Below are positions 1-6,858 of a DNA stretch of 10,399 nt, one piece after another (position 1 is the stretch's first letter; each line of letters begins with the position of its first letter). The notes under the pieces were generated by a model. That model had not been told where the DNA came from. It did not search any database and was given only the letters and a program-made list of their open reading frames with translations. Position numbers and translations under genes: made by a program. Where the stretch lies: the NCBI GenBank assembly GCA_031260095.1, contig JAIRKN010000276.1, positions 1 through 10,399 on the forward strand. Direction: 5' to 3'. The DNA comes from Tannerella sp. Its GTDB lineage: Bacteria > Bacteroidota > Bacteroidia > Bacteroidales > Tannerellaceae.

Positions 1-15
1 ATTATTTAAAAGCTA

Positions 16-23
16 CAAAGATA
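16..23 (-). promoter_or_regulatory. Possible leftward -7 promoter element
   Basis: The minus strand reads TATCTTTG here, a perfect match to the Bacteroidetes -7 form TAnnTTTG. It would drive a transcript starting within the first ten bases and running off the left edge. No TTG is found at the expected -33 distance, so only half of the promoter is seen and the call is weak. The rest of 1-88 holds nothing I can assign. Confidence 0.25.
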
Positions 24-88
24 GCAATTGTACGTGAGAGTACGGCAGTAAGCGAAACAGGGGTGGCCTTGATTTTTATTTTACGCGC

Positions 89-119
89 TTGGAAAACTCA
101 TGTTTTTCATGTACTTTTG
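89..119 (+). promoter_or_regulatory. Bacteroidetes-type promoter of the IS1595 transposase remnant
   Basis: TTG at 89-91 is followed after 20 bases by TACTTTTG at 112-119, matching the Bacteroidetes primary sigma pattern (TTG/TTTG, about 19-21 bases, TAnnTTTG). Transcription would start near base 126, giving a leader of about 20 bases before the GTG start at 148. The position fits the insertion sequence's own promoter, so the deleted transposase may still be transcribed. Confidence 0.5.
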
Positions 120-147
120 CAAAGCAATTCATTAAAATAAAATCATC

Positions 148-675
148 GTGAATATTTTCAACTTTACACAAAGTTCCCGTGATGAAAATGTCTGTATTGC
201 GCATTTTAAGGCGCAATGCGAGCAAAAAGAGAGGGTTTGTCCCAAATGCGGCAACAAAGAACATATTTGGCTAAAAAACAAACTGAATTACGAGTGTAAG
301 CATTGCTATAGCCGTCAGTCGTTACATTTAGATACGGTTTTGGAAGATACAAAGTTACCCTTTCAGCATTGGTATGTCGCCATGTATTTTCTGACATTTA
401 GCAAGAAGCCTACATCGGCGTCGAAAGTGCAACGGCAACTTGGACATAAACGGCATCAGCCCATATGTGAACTGTTCAACGATGTGAAACAGTTGCTTTT
501 GGATATGCATCATCAAATAACAAAAGAGTATTTACGGTATTATCTGTATGAGTTCTGTCACAAATTTAATCACCGATATTTTGGCGAAAAACTGTATGAA
601 CGGCTAGTTGCGGTCGCAACCGGCTACCCGAAGGATTTCAGGTCGAGAATTTATAACAGGACGGCTTGCGGATAA
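148..675 (+). pseudogene. IS1595-family transposase, internally deleted (catalytic domain missing)
   Basis: This is a 175-residue remnant of an IS1595 (ISXO2-like) transposase, which in full is usually about 300 residues. The head is intact. It starts MNIF, has a zinc ribbon with Cys31, Cys34, Cys50 and Cys53, and then the helical LPFQHWYVAMYFL and RQLGHKRHQPI segments typical of the family. The tail is also recognisable (YLRYYLYEFCHKFNHRYFG, residues 128-146, to the end RIYNRTACG). The catalytic DDE-type (DDN) region that should lie between them is absent. The junction is near residues 108-115 (about bases 469-493) and the frame is preserved across it. The start is GTG, where relatives carry ATG, and no in-frame ATG precedes it before the stop at 133-135. 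The protein could bind DNA but could not transpose it. I could not pair terminal inverted repeats around the ORF, so the element boundaries are not given. The family call is by recognition of conserved segments. Confidence 0.8.
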
Positions 676-716
676 TCATTCCAAATTAACAATGTCAATT
701 AATTTAATAAAGATAT

Positions 717-1367
717 ATGAAAACTCATTACGATTCAAAATATTTTGAATATCAAAAAAAATCCGGTGTGTTTGGCGGATATATGAATCAAATACTTTTT
801 CAGGAATATATAAATCCTAATGATAAAGTTTTAGATTTTGGTTGCGGAGGAGGATTTCTTCTAAAAAATTTGGATTGCAAAAAGAGGATAGGGGTTGAGA
901 TCAATCCTGCCGCAGCCGAAATGGCAAGAGAAAATGGGATTGAAATTTATTTTTCAGTTGACGATGTTCTTGATAATTATGTGGACACTATAATCTCATG
1001 TCACGCATTGGAACATACATTTTATCCTTTGAAAGAAATGCAGAGTTTATACAACAAATTAAAGAAAGGAGGAAAGGCGATCATTGTTGTACCATGTGAA
1101 AGTATAAGGTGGAAATTTAAGAAAAATGATGTTGACCAACATCTGTATACATGGAGTCCAATGTCGATTGGAAACTTAATGGCTTTGGCGGGATTTAATA
1201 TTATTGAATCTAAGCCCTATTATCATAGTTGGTTTTTAGGTCGTCGTTGGAGTTCGGTTCGTTCGATAATAGTAAAACTGTTTGGATGGAAAGGATATCA
1301 TTTTTGCTGTAAACTGCGTGGATACTTAGGCCCTTTATATCAAGTACGTGTAATAGCGACAAAATGA
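717..1367 (+). CDS. Class I SAM-dependent methyltransferase, substrate unknown
   Basis: This is a 216-residue soluble protein with the Rossmann-like methyltransferase fold. Motif I, which binds S-adenosylmethionine, is VLDFGCGGG at residues 38-46. The acidic residue at the end of strand 2, which contacts the ribose, is Glu61 (RIGVEINP). Motif IV lies at residues 90-100 (DTIISCHALEH), and a KKGGKAIIVVP strand follows at about 116-126. The opening HYDSKYFEYQKKSG is typical of Methyltransf_11/23-type enzymes, many of which sit in surface-polysaccharide clusters. No glycosyltransferase or sugar gene lies nearby here, so the substrate stays open. The gene is clearly more AT-rich than the export operon on the right and lies 41 bases after a decayed insertion sequence, which suggests horizontal transfer. 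I see no TAnnTTTG promoter directly upstream, so readthrough from the transposase promoter is possible. The reading frame appears complete. The fold is firm and the role unknown. Confidence 0.85.
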   Translation: MKTHYDSKYFEYQKKSGVFGGYMNQILFQEYINPNDKVLDFGCGGGFLLKNLDCKKRIGVEINPAAAEMARENGIEIYFSVDDVLDNYVDTIISCHALEHTFYPLKEMQSLYNKLKKGGKAIIVVPCESIRWKFKKNDVDQHLYTWSPMSIGNLMALAGFNIIESKPYYHSWFLGRRWSSVRSIIVKLFGWKGYHFCCKLRGYLGPLYQVRVIATK

Positions 1368-1387
1368 TAAATAGTCAGGGGGAGAAA

Positions 1388-1410
1388 CTTTTGCCAAAGT
1401 GGTAAAAAAG
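1388..1410. terminator. Weak hairpin between convergent genes
   Basis: CTTTTGCCA at 1388-1396 and TGGTAAAAAAG at 1400-1410 can form a short, interrupted stem around an AAG loop. A/T runs form the outer stem. It sits between the stop codons of the convergent methyltransferase and radical SAM genes, where a two-way terminator is expected. The stem is short and has few G-C pairs, so this is a tentative call. Confidence 0.3.
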
Positions 1411-1420
1411 TAGGAATGTT

Positions 1421-2707
1421 TTAATTCTCAATCTTATTCAGCTTCCTCACTACTTCTTTTCCAAATGATTTATTGACAAGCGAGCGGTTGCGGGGGCGGT
1501 ATGTTCCTTCTTTCATTTCGCGCAAGACAACGCTCGTAAACAGACGGAACATTTTCTGCTCCTGACTTTCGTCCTTATAGAAAGTATCCCACGCATATTC
1601 ATATAGCTCCTGCAGGCGCTCCGCCGACATATGCTTCGGGTGAAACACCACTTGTCCGGCATTATAATGATCCCAGTCGAAATCGAAAATACGTCCCTGA
1701 CGCAGATAATCGTCATATCCTTTCGTATGAGGGAATGGCGTCATTACCGTAAATTCGGCAAGGTCAAGGTCTATCTCAAGGAGAAAATCTATCAATCGCC
1801 TGATATCGTCTTCCGTCTGACTGTCTATACCCAAAAGAATTGTCCCTTCAACGCCGATACCATAATCATGATAACGCTTCACACGTTCTTTTATATAGTT
1901 TGACGTATCATATACCGCCTGATATACATACCATGCACCGGCTTGTGCGGCAAGGTCAAGCACCTCCGGATCGTCTTCGATCGTATGGCTTATCCATTTT
2001 TTCTTAAAAGGAATCATTTCACGGAAGAGTTCCATTTCCCACTCTTTATTTTGCGCAAGGGAATTGTCCACGACAAACAAACGATTGTTGTCTATTGAGG
2101 CCAAGTCTTCTATCACCTTGTCGATAGGCCGGGGACGGAATATACGACCTCCCAGATAAGATACGGCGCACGGATAGCAACTGAAACGACAGCCGCGCGA
2201 AGCATGAAACAAATCAACCATCTGTACGCCTTTATGATTGTAAAGCTCGCGCTTATACAGGTCGCGGCGGGCGGGGCCTATATCCTCAATAGGGGGCTGC
2301 TTTACCAAATAATTATACACTTTTTTCAATGTCCCCTTTCTCCAGTCGCTAAGGACTTCTTCCATACGCCCCTCCGATTCTCCAAGAAAAATGGAATCGG
2401 CATGTCCCATCGTCTCTTCGGCGTGTAACATAGTAGAGATACCACCGAACATTACCTGCTTGCCGCGATAACGATATTCATCCGCTATCGCCCAACCGCG
2501 CTTCACCTGCGTGCTCAACATCATAGAGATAGCGACGAGATCACAATCCTCATCAAAATCAATATTTTCAACATTTTCGTCTGTAAACGAAATATCTACG
2601 TATTCGGGAAGCGTAGCCGCAAAGACAACCGGCCCGTGAGGAGGCAGGTTAAAAGTCGTCTGCCCGGGCAATTTCTTCCATTTTGGATAAATCAATTTAA
2701 TCTTCAT
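1421..2707 (-). CDS. B12-binding-domain radical SAM protein
   Basis: This is a 428-residue cytosolic iron-sulfur enzyme of the cobalamin-binding radical SAM class (BchE/HpnJ-like architecture). The N-terminal part (about 1-140) has the look of a B12-binding Rossmann domain: GPVVFAATLPEY, then DLVAISMMLST, then GKQVMFGGISTMLHAEE. The radical SAM core (about 165-330) carries the cluster-binding Cys173-x3-Cys177-x2-Cys180 in ASRGCRFSCYPC, followed by segments such as FVVDNSLAQN and GTILLGIDSQTEDD. The C-terminal 100 residues are a charged helical extension. Members methylate or rearrange unactivated carbons or form C-C bonds; the substrate here is unknown. The frame extends upstream to base 2842, but I place the start at the ATG at 2705-2707. 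The B12 domain begins there (MKIKLIYPKW), and a near-perfect promoter lies between the two candidate starts. The gene stands alone, divergent from the pstS-like gene and convergent with the methyltransferase. Confidence 0.88.
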   Translation of the reverse strand: MKIKLIYPKWKKLPGQTTFNLPPHGPVVFAATLPEYVDISFTDENVENIDFDEDCDLVAISMMLSTQVKRGWAIADEYRYRGKQVMFGGISTMLHAEETMGHADSIFLGESEGRMEEVLSDWRKGTLKKVYNYLVKQPPIEDIGPARRDLYKRELYNHKGVQMVDLFHASRGCRFSCYPCAVSYLGGRIFRPRPIDKVIEDLASIDNNRLFVVDNSLAQNKEWEMELFREMIPFKKKWISHTIEDDPEVLDLAAQAGAWYVYQAVYDTSNYIKERVKRYHDYGIGVEGTILLGIDSQTEDDIRRLIDFLLEIDLDLAEFTVMTPFPHTKGYDDYLRQGRIFDFDWDHYNAGQVVFHPKHMSAERLQELYEYAWDTFYKDESQEQKMFRLFTSVVLREMKEGTYRPRNRSLVNKSFGKEVVRKLNKIEN

Positions 2708-2769
2708 ACTGTTATTGTTTTCTTGCGTACCGACGCATATAACGATCCGCCGATGATCATAATTTTGCG

Positions 2770-2800
2770 CAAATGTAATGTAAAGCAAACGTAATTCAAA
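2770..2800 (-). promoter_or_regulatory. Promoter of the B12 radical SAM gene
   Basis: On the minus strand TTTG (2800-2797) is followed after exactly 19 bases by TACATTTG (2777-2770). This matches the Bacteroidetes consensus TTTG-N19-TAnnTTTG at every fixed base. Transcription would begin near 2763, leaving a leader of about 55 bases before the ATG at 2707. This position supports the short start of the gene. A second -7-like copy, TACGTTTG, lies at 2793-2786 but has no matching -33 element. Confidence 0.6.
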
Positions 2801-2906
2801 GAAACAGGCGAAGAAAAAACGAAACGGATGGTAGAAAGACAATTGTACATTAAATTTTCAATTTACACACAAACGAATAAAAATGTCCGGTAAAATTTAT
2901 ATGACA

Positions 2907-2930
2907 AAAATACCATTAATGTGGTATTTT
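2907..2930. repeat. Perfect 9-bp inverted repeat over the pstS-like promoter (candidate operator)
   Basis: AAAATACCA at 2907-2915 and its exact reverse complement TGGTATTTT at 2922-2930 are separated by 6 bases. The right arm covers the -33 region of the pstS-like promoter, where a repressor or activator would act. A second, outer pairing also exists: CCGGTAAAAT (2887-2896) with ATTTTCCGG (2926-2934), one base bulged, sharing the same right arm. No regulator gene lies beside it. The symmetry is seen directly; operator function is inferred. Confidence 0.45.
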
Positions 2931-2957
2931 CCGGAAGATAATAACGCCATACCTTTG
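2927..2957 (+). promoter_or_regulatory. Promoter of the PstS-like gene
   Basis: TACCTTTG at 2950-2957 is a perfect TAnnTTTG -7 element. TTTT at 2927-2930, 19 bases upstream, is a one-mismatch -33 element (TTTG expected). Transcription would start near 2964, about 43 bases before the ATG at 3007. The imperfect -33 element overlapping an inverted repeat suggests a regulated promoter. Confidence 0.5.
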
Positions 2958-3006
2958 TCGCCGGAAATAATCATAGTTTAAATCACTAACATAAAAAGTA
3001 TAAGCA

Positions 3007-3948
3007 ATGAGAAAAACAGTTTATAAAATAGCAGCAGTCCTTTCATTTACACTTTTCGCCGGATCTGTTTTAGCACAGGAAATTCGCATAGAAGGGACAA
3101 AATTTGTATATCCCATCGTCGAGAAATGGCTTACGGAATATAAAAAAGAAAATCCGCAATCACCGATCCAACTGGGATTCAGCACATCGCCAAACAAAGA
3201 GACTTCGGACTTATCGGTTATTGTCCATTCGCCTTCCGATGATGACAGCGCCAATGGGGAACAGATTGTTTACGTAGGCCGGTATGCGCTTCTGCCCGTA
3301 AGCAATGCACAAAATCCACTTCTGGAAAAAGCGGCTAAAGGGTTAAAGAAAAAAGAGATAGTAGAACTGGTTTTTGAAAAAGACGTCGTAGATGAGGATT
3401 TTGATCACAATGAAAAATCCAAATATACGGCGACTATTTATTCCCGCAACAGCGAATCTTCGACAACCCAGGCATTGGCAGAACATTTCGATCAAACGCC
3501 CGAACGGATAAAGGGAAAGAAAATTTTCGGAGACGAAATTTACCTGCTTACCGCCGTACAGAAAGACGAAAAAGGCATCACTTTCAATACGTTGAATTAT
3601 GTATTCGACCTGAAGTCGCGTCAATTGAAATCCGGCATATCTTTACTTCCGTTGCAGTTGAAGCTGAAACAAAAAGAAGCGTTCGAATCGTCCAATATCG
3701 ACCAATTGATTTCTTTACTCGAAGAATCAAAAATAGAAACGATACCGGTCAAGAATTTCGGATTGCAAATACCGAAAGAGCATTTCGCCAACAAAGATGT
3801 CGTGCATTTTGTGAACTGGATTCTGGAACACGGACAGCAATACAATCATGAATATGGATTCCTGAATTTAGACAGCAAAACCCTAACCCATCAAAAAGAA
3901 CGATTGGACGACAGTAAAAAGTATTTCTCTTATCTGAAAAATCAATAA
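3007..3948 (+). CDS. PstS-like periplasmic substrate-binding protein
   Basis: This is a 313-residue exported protein of the PstS/PBP-like family (phosphate-type binding proteins). Residues 1-23 form a signal peptide with a positive start, a hydrophobic core and cleavage after SVLA, before QE. The mature protein opens with IRIEGTKFVYPIVEKWLTEYKKENP, which aligns with the GSTFVYP...KW...Y entry of PstS proteins. SRNSESSTT at residues 146-154 takes the place of the RxDGSGTT ligand loop, but the usual glycines are missing. Phosphate binding is therefore probable but not certain; another oxyanion or a non-transport role is possible. The usual partners PstC, PstA, PstB and PhoU are absent on both sides, so it is an orphan binding protein in this window. 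It has its own promoter with an inverted repeat over it and is followed by a strong terminator, so it is probably expressed as a single gene. There is no lipobox, so it should be soluble in the periplasm. Confidence 0.75.
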   Translation: MRKTVYKIAAVLSFTLFAGSVLAQEIRIEGTKFVYPIVEKWLTEYKKENPQSPIQLGFSTSPNKETSDLSVIVHSPSDDDSANGEQIVYVGRYALLPVSNAQNPLLEKAAKGLKKKEIVELVFEKDVVDEDFDHNEKSKYTATIYSRNSESSTTQALAEHFDQTPERIKGKKIFGDEIYLLTAVQKDEKGITFNTLNYVFDLKSRQLKSGISLLPLQLKLKQKEAFESSNIDQLISLLEESKIETIPVKNFGLQIPKEHFANKDVVHFVNWILEHGQQYNHEYGFLNLDSKTLTHQKERLDDSKKYFSYLKNQ

Positions 3949-3970
3949 GACGCTATCTCCATACTTTATT

Positions 3971-3989
3971 TGAGGCTGTCTCAATAGCC
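3971..3989. repeat. IS-end-like sequence, solitary
   Basis: TGAGGCTGTCTCAATAGCC resembles the terminal inverted repeats (GAGGCTGTCTCA...) that I associate with IS1182-type elements of Bacteroidetes. No partner copy in the opposite orientation and no transposase lies in the window, so it would be a leftover end or a chance match. The identification rests on memory of the motif. Confidence 0.25.
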
Positions 3990-4002
3990 CGAAATTTGCA
4001 AC

Positions 4003-4034
4003 TTTACCCCCTTTACTATTGTGAAGGGGGTAAA
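4003..4034. terminator. Strong bidirectional hairpin terminator
   Basis: TTTACCCCCTT (4003-4013) pairs perfectly with AAGGGGGTAAA (4024-4034) around a 10-base loop, with a further CAA/TTG extension at the base past one bulged C. The 11-bp stem has five consecutive G-C pairs. It sits between the stop codons of the convergent pstS-like gene (3948) and the transglutaminase-like gene (4046), so it can end both the plus-strand transcript and the long export operon. T-rich tails are short, but T/A runs flank the G-C core. Confidence 0.7.
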
Positions 4035-4045
4035 TTGTGTCGTAT

Positions 4046-5500
4046 TCACCAAAATATTTGCTTGCCGTTATCATAAGTGAACGGTCGTGCCAATCTTCGT
4101 GTGGCGTCCTTGTCTTGTAACAGGTATAATGTGCCGGATGGCGCATTTTCAAAAATGATTGTCGAATCGGCAGGACTTGATTGCTCATTAAGGAGTCTCC
4201 AGTCGCTTTTTTCGTCAAGATAGTAGAATCCGTATATCTTACCTTTTTCAACCCATGATTGCTTGCCAGTGTTTAATTTTGAAATACTCATTTCTATTTT
4301 TTGATCGTAACATGGACTGAAATGGATATGGTTGCCCGTACTGTCACAGATGAATATGGGGCTTGCGATTTCGTATCCGCTTCCTTTCGGAACAGCGATA
4401 CGGTACATCACGTTCACTCCCATATTTTCGAACCGGAAAGTATTATCATCCTGTTTCCTGCCCCAATATACAGGATGCCATTCCCCATAATTGAAAACAC
4501 ATATATAGGCGAAATCGGACGTTGTATTGAGGCGAATATCAATTGTCGCTGTTTGGGCATGTTCATCTGTCACATCTTTCAAATGGTTATTTTTAAGGCA
4601 TTCAAGAACAAAGGGTTCCTGCCCTGTATGGGGTGCTATTGAATCTTTCCATAACGATTGATTTTTATATGTGAATCTAAATACTTTCGCCGGGTATAAC
4701 GAGTGCTCCGGAGAGTAAAGTTCTCTTCCGGAAGCTGTGCGGAATTTTTGTTCTTTGTTATCCCAGAATACCTCCGTGTAATGGGATCCGTTTTTCCTGC
4801 CCCATAACGGCAGAAAATCGATTGCAGAAGGTATGCCCAATGAACGAAGTATCATTACATTGAGGTATGACCAACCGTAACAGTCCGCCGACTTTGTTTC
4901 CATTAGCTCGTTCAATCCGGGATGGCGGGCTTTAAAGGAAGACGTTGAACTGTATTTAAACCAACTTCCAACTTCATCTACTAATATTACGTAATACAAA
5001 TTATTGGATATCTTTATATCATCAGTAGAATATGTTTTCATAAAAGATACTAGGGAATCCTTATATTTCTGATGAAAAAAAGATCGCCAATTGGAAGGCT
5101 CCTCTCCATACACTTTGTACGGGAGCAGATAATTCATGAAAATATCAACCGGAACACTGTCCGCCCATGGATATTTGTTCCAAAGACGAAATGCGAGATC
5201 TATATCATCCGTTAGAAATTCATTGTCTAATATTTCGCTATCCGGCAGTCTTCTATACCATATATTGCCCGGAATATCCGATGTATGTTCCGCCATATTA
5301 TCAAAAAGAAAGACCACAGCTTTTCGCTTAAGGGAATCTTCAATCGAATGATAGTCGCTTATGAGTCTCTTTTTATTCAATTTTTGATTATTTCTGCCGC
5401 AAGAGAATAAGAGGCATATAATCAAGATAATTTTAATTATATTTTTTATTCCTTTATTTTTTTTCTGCCAGTTCATGATTCTTTTGTCATTTTGTTTCAT
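4046..5500 (-). CDS. Transglutaminase-fold lipoprotein, last gene of the export operon
   Basis: This is a 484-residue predicted lipoprotein. A lysine-rich start and hydrophobic stretch lead to a lipobox ending in Cys34 (CLLFSC), so it should be anchored in an outer or inner membrane leaflet. The domain of the transglutaminase-like/cysteine-protease superfamily spans about residues 105-260. A full catalytic triad can be proposed: Cys207 in ADCYGWSYLNVMILRSLGI, His240 in GSHYTEVFW and Asp247 in WDNK. The remainder (about 270-484) looks like beta-rich, Ig-like material without a known catalytic motif and ends intact. Such proteins may cleave or cross-link peptides or amides; the substrate is unknown. 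The start at 5500 overlaps the tolC-type gene by 14 bases (ATGAAACAAAATGA), implying translational coupling. A second ATG at 5476 would also leave a good signal peptide. The co-operonic position suggests that it works on, or together with, whatever the exporter moves. That link is inference. Confidence 0.8.
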   Translation of the reverse strand: MKQNDKRIMNWQKKNKGIKNIIKIILIICLLFSCGRNNQKLNKKRLISDYHSIEDSLKRKAVVFLFDNMAEHTSDIPGNIWYRRLPDSEILDNEFLTDDIDLAFRLWNKYPWADSVPVDIFMNYLLPYKVYGEEPSNWRSFFHQKYKDSLVSFMKTYSTDDIKISNNLYYVILVDEVGSWFKYSSTSSFKARHPGLNELMETKSADCYGWSYLNVMILRSLGIPSAIDFLPLWGRKNGSHYTEVFWDNKEQKFRTASGRELYSPEHSLYPAKVFRFTYKNQSLWKDSIAPHTGQEPFVLECLKNNHLKDVTDEHAQTATIDIRLNTTSDFAYICVFNYGEWHPVYWGRKQDDNTFRFENMGVNVMYRIAVPKGSGYEIASPIFICDSTGNHIHFSPCYDQKIEMSISKLNTGKQSWVEKGKIYGFYYLDEKSDWRLLNEQSSPADSTIIFENAPSGTLYLLQDKDATRRLARPFTYDNGKQIFW

Positions 5501-6857
5501 ACGTTAAATAAAATTTTAGTAATTCCGATTTGAAGAAATATTCATATTTCGCTTTACTTGCCTGCGCTTCGGAAATAAGCAGATTATTCTTTGTGATAAT
5601 ATAATCGCTGGTCGTCAGCGCCCCGTTTTGGAGTTTATTGTCGGCATAGACAAGCAACGTGCGGGTATGTTCGACGGATGATTGTGCCGCATCATATTTT
5701 TTCTTTGCCGTTTCTACTTCCGAATATACTTGGCGGATATGTTCCGTCAAGTTCTTTTCCGCCACTTCCAAGTTTATTTGGGCCTGGAGGATATTGTTTT
5801 TGGCAAGGGCTACATTTTTACGGGTTTGGATAAAGTTGGAAATCGGATAGCTCAACGATATCGTTATGAGGCCGAAACGATGATTTTTCAATTGACTGGT
5901 CAGCGGGTATGTCTCATATTGTATCCGGTTATCGACCATGACGGGAACGCCGTTTTCGTCAAACAGCATTTTCTTGCGGGCGTCGGAAAATGAACTTGCG
6001 CCGGATGCGCCGAATGACAAAACCGGATAAAAATCGCTTTTGGCTATTTTTAGCGCATACTCCGAGGAATTGACCCTCTTCTTCGCCGCTTTTATTTGTG
6101 GAAGCGACAACGCCGACGACAGTACGTCGGCAAGCTGCAGGCGCTCCGGCATTTCAATTGAGAGGCGGTCGTCTATTTCGAAGGCGTCATAATCTTTCAG
6201 GTTGAGCAGGGAGCATAAGCTAATCACTGCACCTTTCAAACTTCCTTCGGCCTCGGCTAACGAATATTTTTCATTGTCTAACTGGACAAGGATATTTTGC
6301 AGGTTTTCGTCCGTCGCCATTCCTTCTTCCAGAAAACGGGTCATTTTTTGGAGGTTGTTTTCGGATATTTCTATTTGCCTTTTTATGGATTGGAGGATCT
6401 CCTTGCCTAACATTACATTCATATAGCTCATCATCACTGAAAGGGACAGGTCATTTTTCAATGCCTCGAAATCCGCTTTCGACACATCCAGGTCAAAAAG
6501 GGTTTTCCTGTAATTGTTGTATTTCCTGAATCCGTCGAAGACAACTGTTTCCAGATATATGCCGGTATTCGCCATATTTACTTTTGCATTTTCAATAAAG
6601 GCGTAGTTTGCATCTAACGAACGGCTTATATCAAACCGGTAGTCTGTCGTAAAATTCAAATGGGGCACATAATCGAGCTTGGATTTATCGACTAAGATGC
6701 GGTTGGCATTGATTACCAGCGCTGAGGACCTGACGTCCGTATTGTTTTCTAATGCGTAACGGATGCATTTTTCCAGGCTCCATTTCTGCTCTTGAGCTTG
6801 CAGGCTAACGCTGAAAAGCCCCAACGAGAGAATTTGTATGATAATGCGTTTCTTCAT
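5487..6857 (-). CDS. TolC-family outer membrane efflux protein
   Basis: This is a 456-residue outer membrane factor, the exit duct of tripartite exporters. A signal peptide covers about residues 1-21 (MKKRIIIQILSLGLFSVSLQA, cleaved before QE). It is followed by the family's usual opening WSLEKCIRYALENNTDV. The body shows the duplicated TolC pattern of long coiled-coil helices (for example about 100-195 and 325-440) broken by beta-barrel strands such as YVPHLNFTTDYRF in repeat one and FYPVLSFGASGASSF in repeat two. Its length is normal for the family. The frame can be read from a TTG at 6869, but that start would lie inside the end of the ATPase gene. The ATG at 6857 follows the ATPase stop codon by one base (TAA-A-ATG) and directly begins the signal peptide, so I use it. 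It should trimerise and dock onto the adaptor encoded two genes upstream. Confidence 0.92.
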   Translation of the reverse strand: MKKRIIIQILSLGLFSVSLQAQEQKWSLEKCIRYALENNTDVRSSALVINANRILVDKSKLDYVPHLNFTTDYRFDISRSLDANYAFIENAKVNMANTGIYLETVVFDGFRKYNNYRKTLFDLDVSKADFEALKNDLSLSVMMSYMNVMLGKEILQSIKRQIEISENNLQKMTRFLEEGMATDENLQNILVQLDNEKYSLAEAEGSLKGAVISLCSLLNLKDYDAFEIDDRLSIEMPERLQLADVLSSALSLPQIKAAKKRVNSSEYALKIAKSDFYPVLSFGASGASSFSDARKKMLFDENGVPVMVDNRIQYETYPLTSQLKNHRFGLITISLSYPISNFIQTRKNVALAKNNILQAQINLEVAEKNLTEHIRQVYSEVETAKKKYDAAQSSVEHTRTLLVYADNKLQNGALTTSDYIITKNNLLISEAQASKAKYEYFFKSELLKFYLTYETK

Positions 6858-6858
6858 T

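Noticed and set aside
60-720. Complete IS1595 element or miniature derivative with terminal inverted repeats
   Set aside because: I could not match an inverted repeat between the flanks on either side of the remnant, nor a target duplication, so no element boundaries can be claimed.
2708-2842. N-terminal extension of the radical SAM gene (45 extra residues in frame)
   Set aside because: The consensus promoter at 2770-2800 lies inside it, the residues look like translated promoter DNA, and the B12 domain begins at the ATG at 2707.
1421-3948. Radical SAM gene as a peptide maturase serving the exporter
   Set aside because: It is on a separate transcript beyond a strong terminator, no precursor peptide is visible, and the B12-domain architecture is not the SPASM type usual for such maturases.
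4301-4642. 113-residue plus-strand frame opposite the transglutaminase-like gene
   Set aside because: No domain, no promoter or ribosome site, fully covered by the minus-strand gene.
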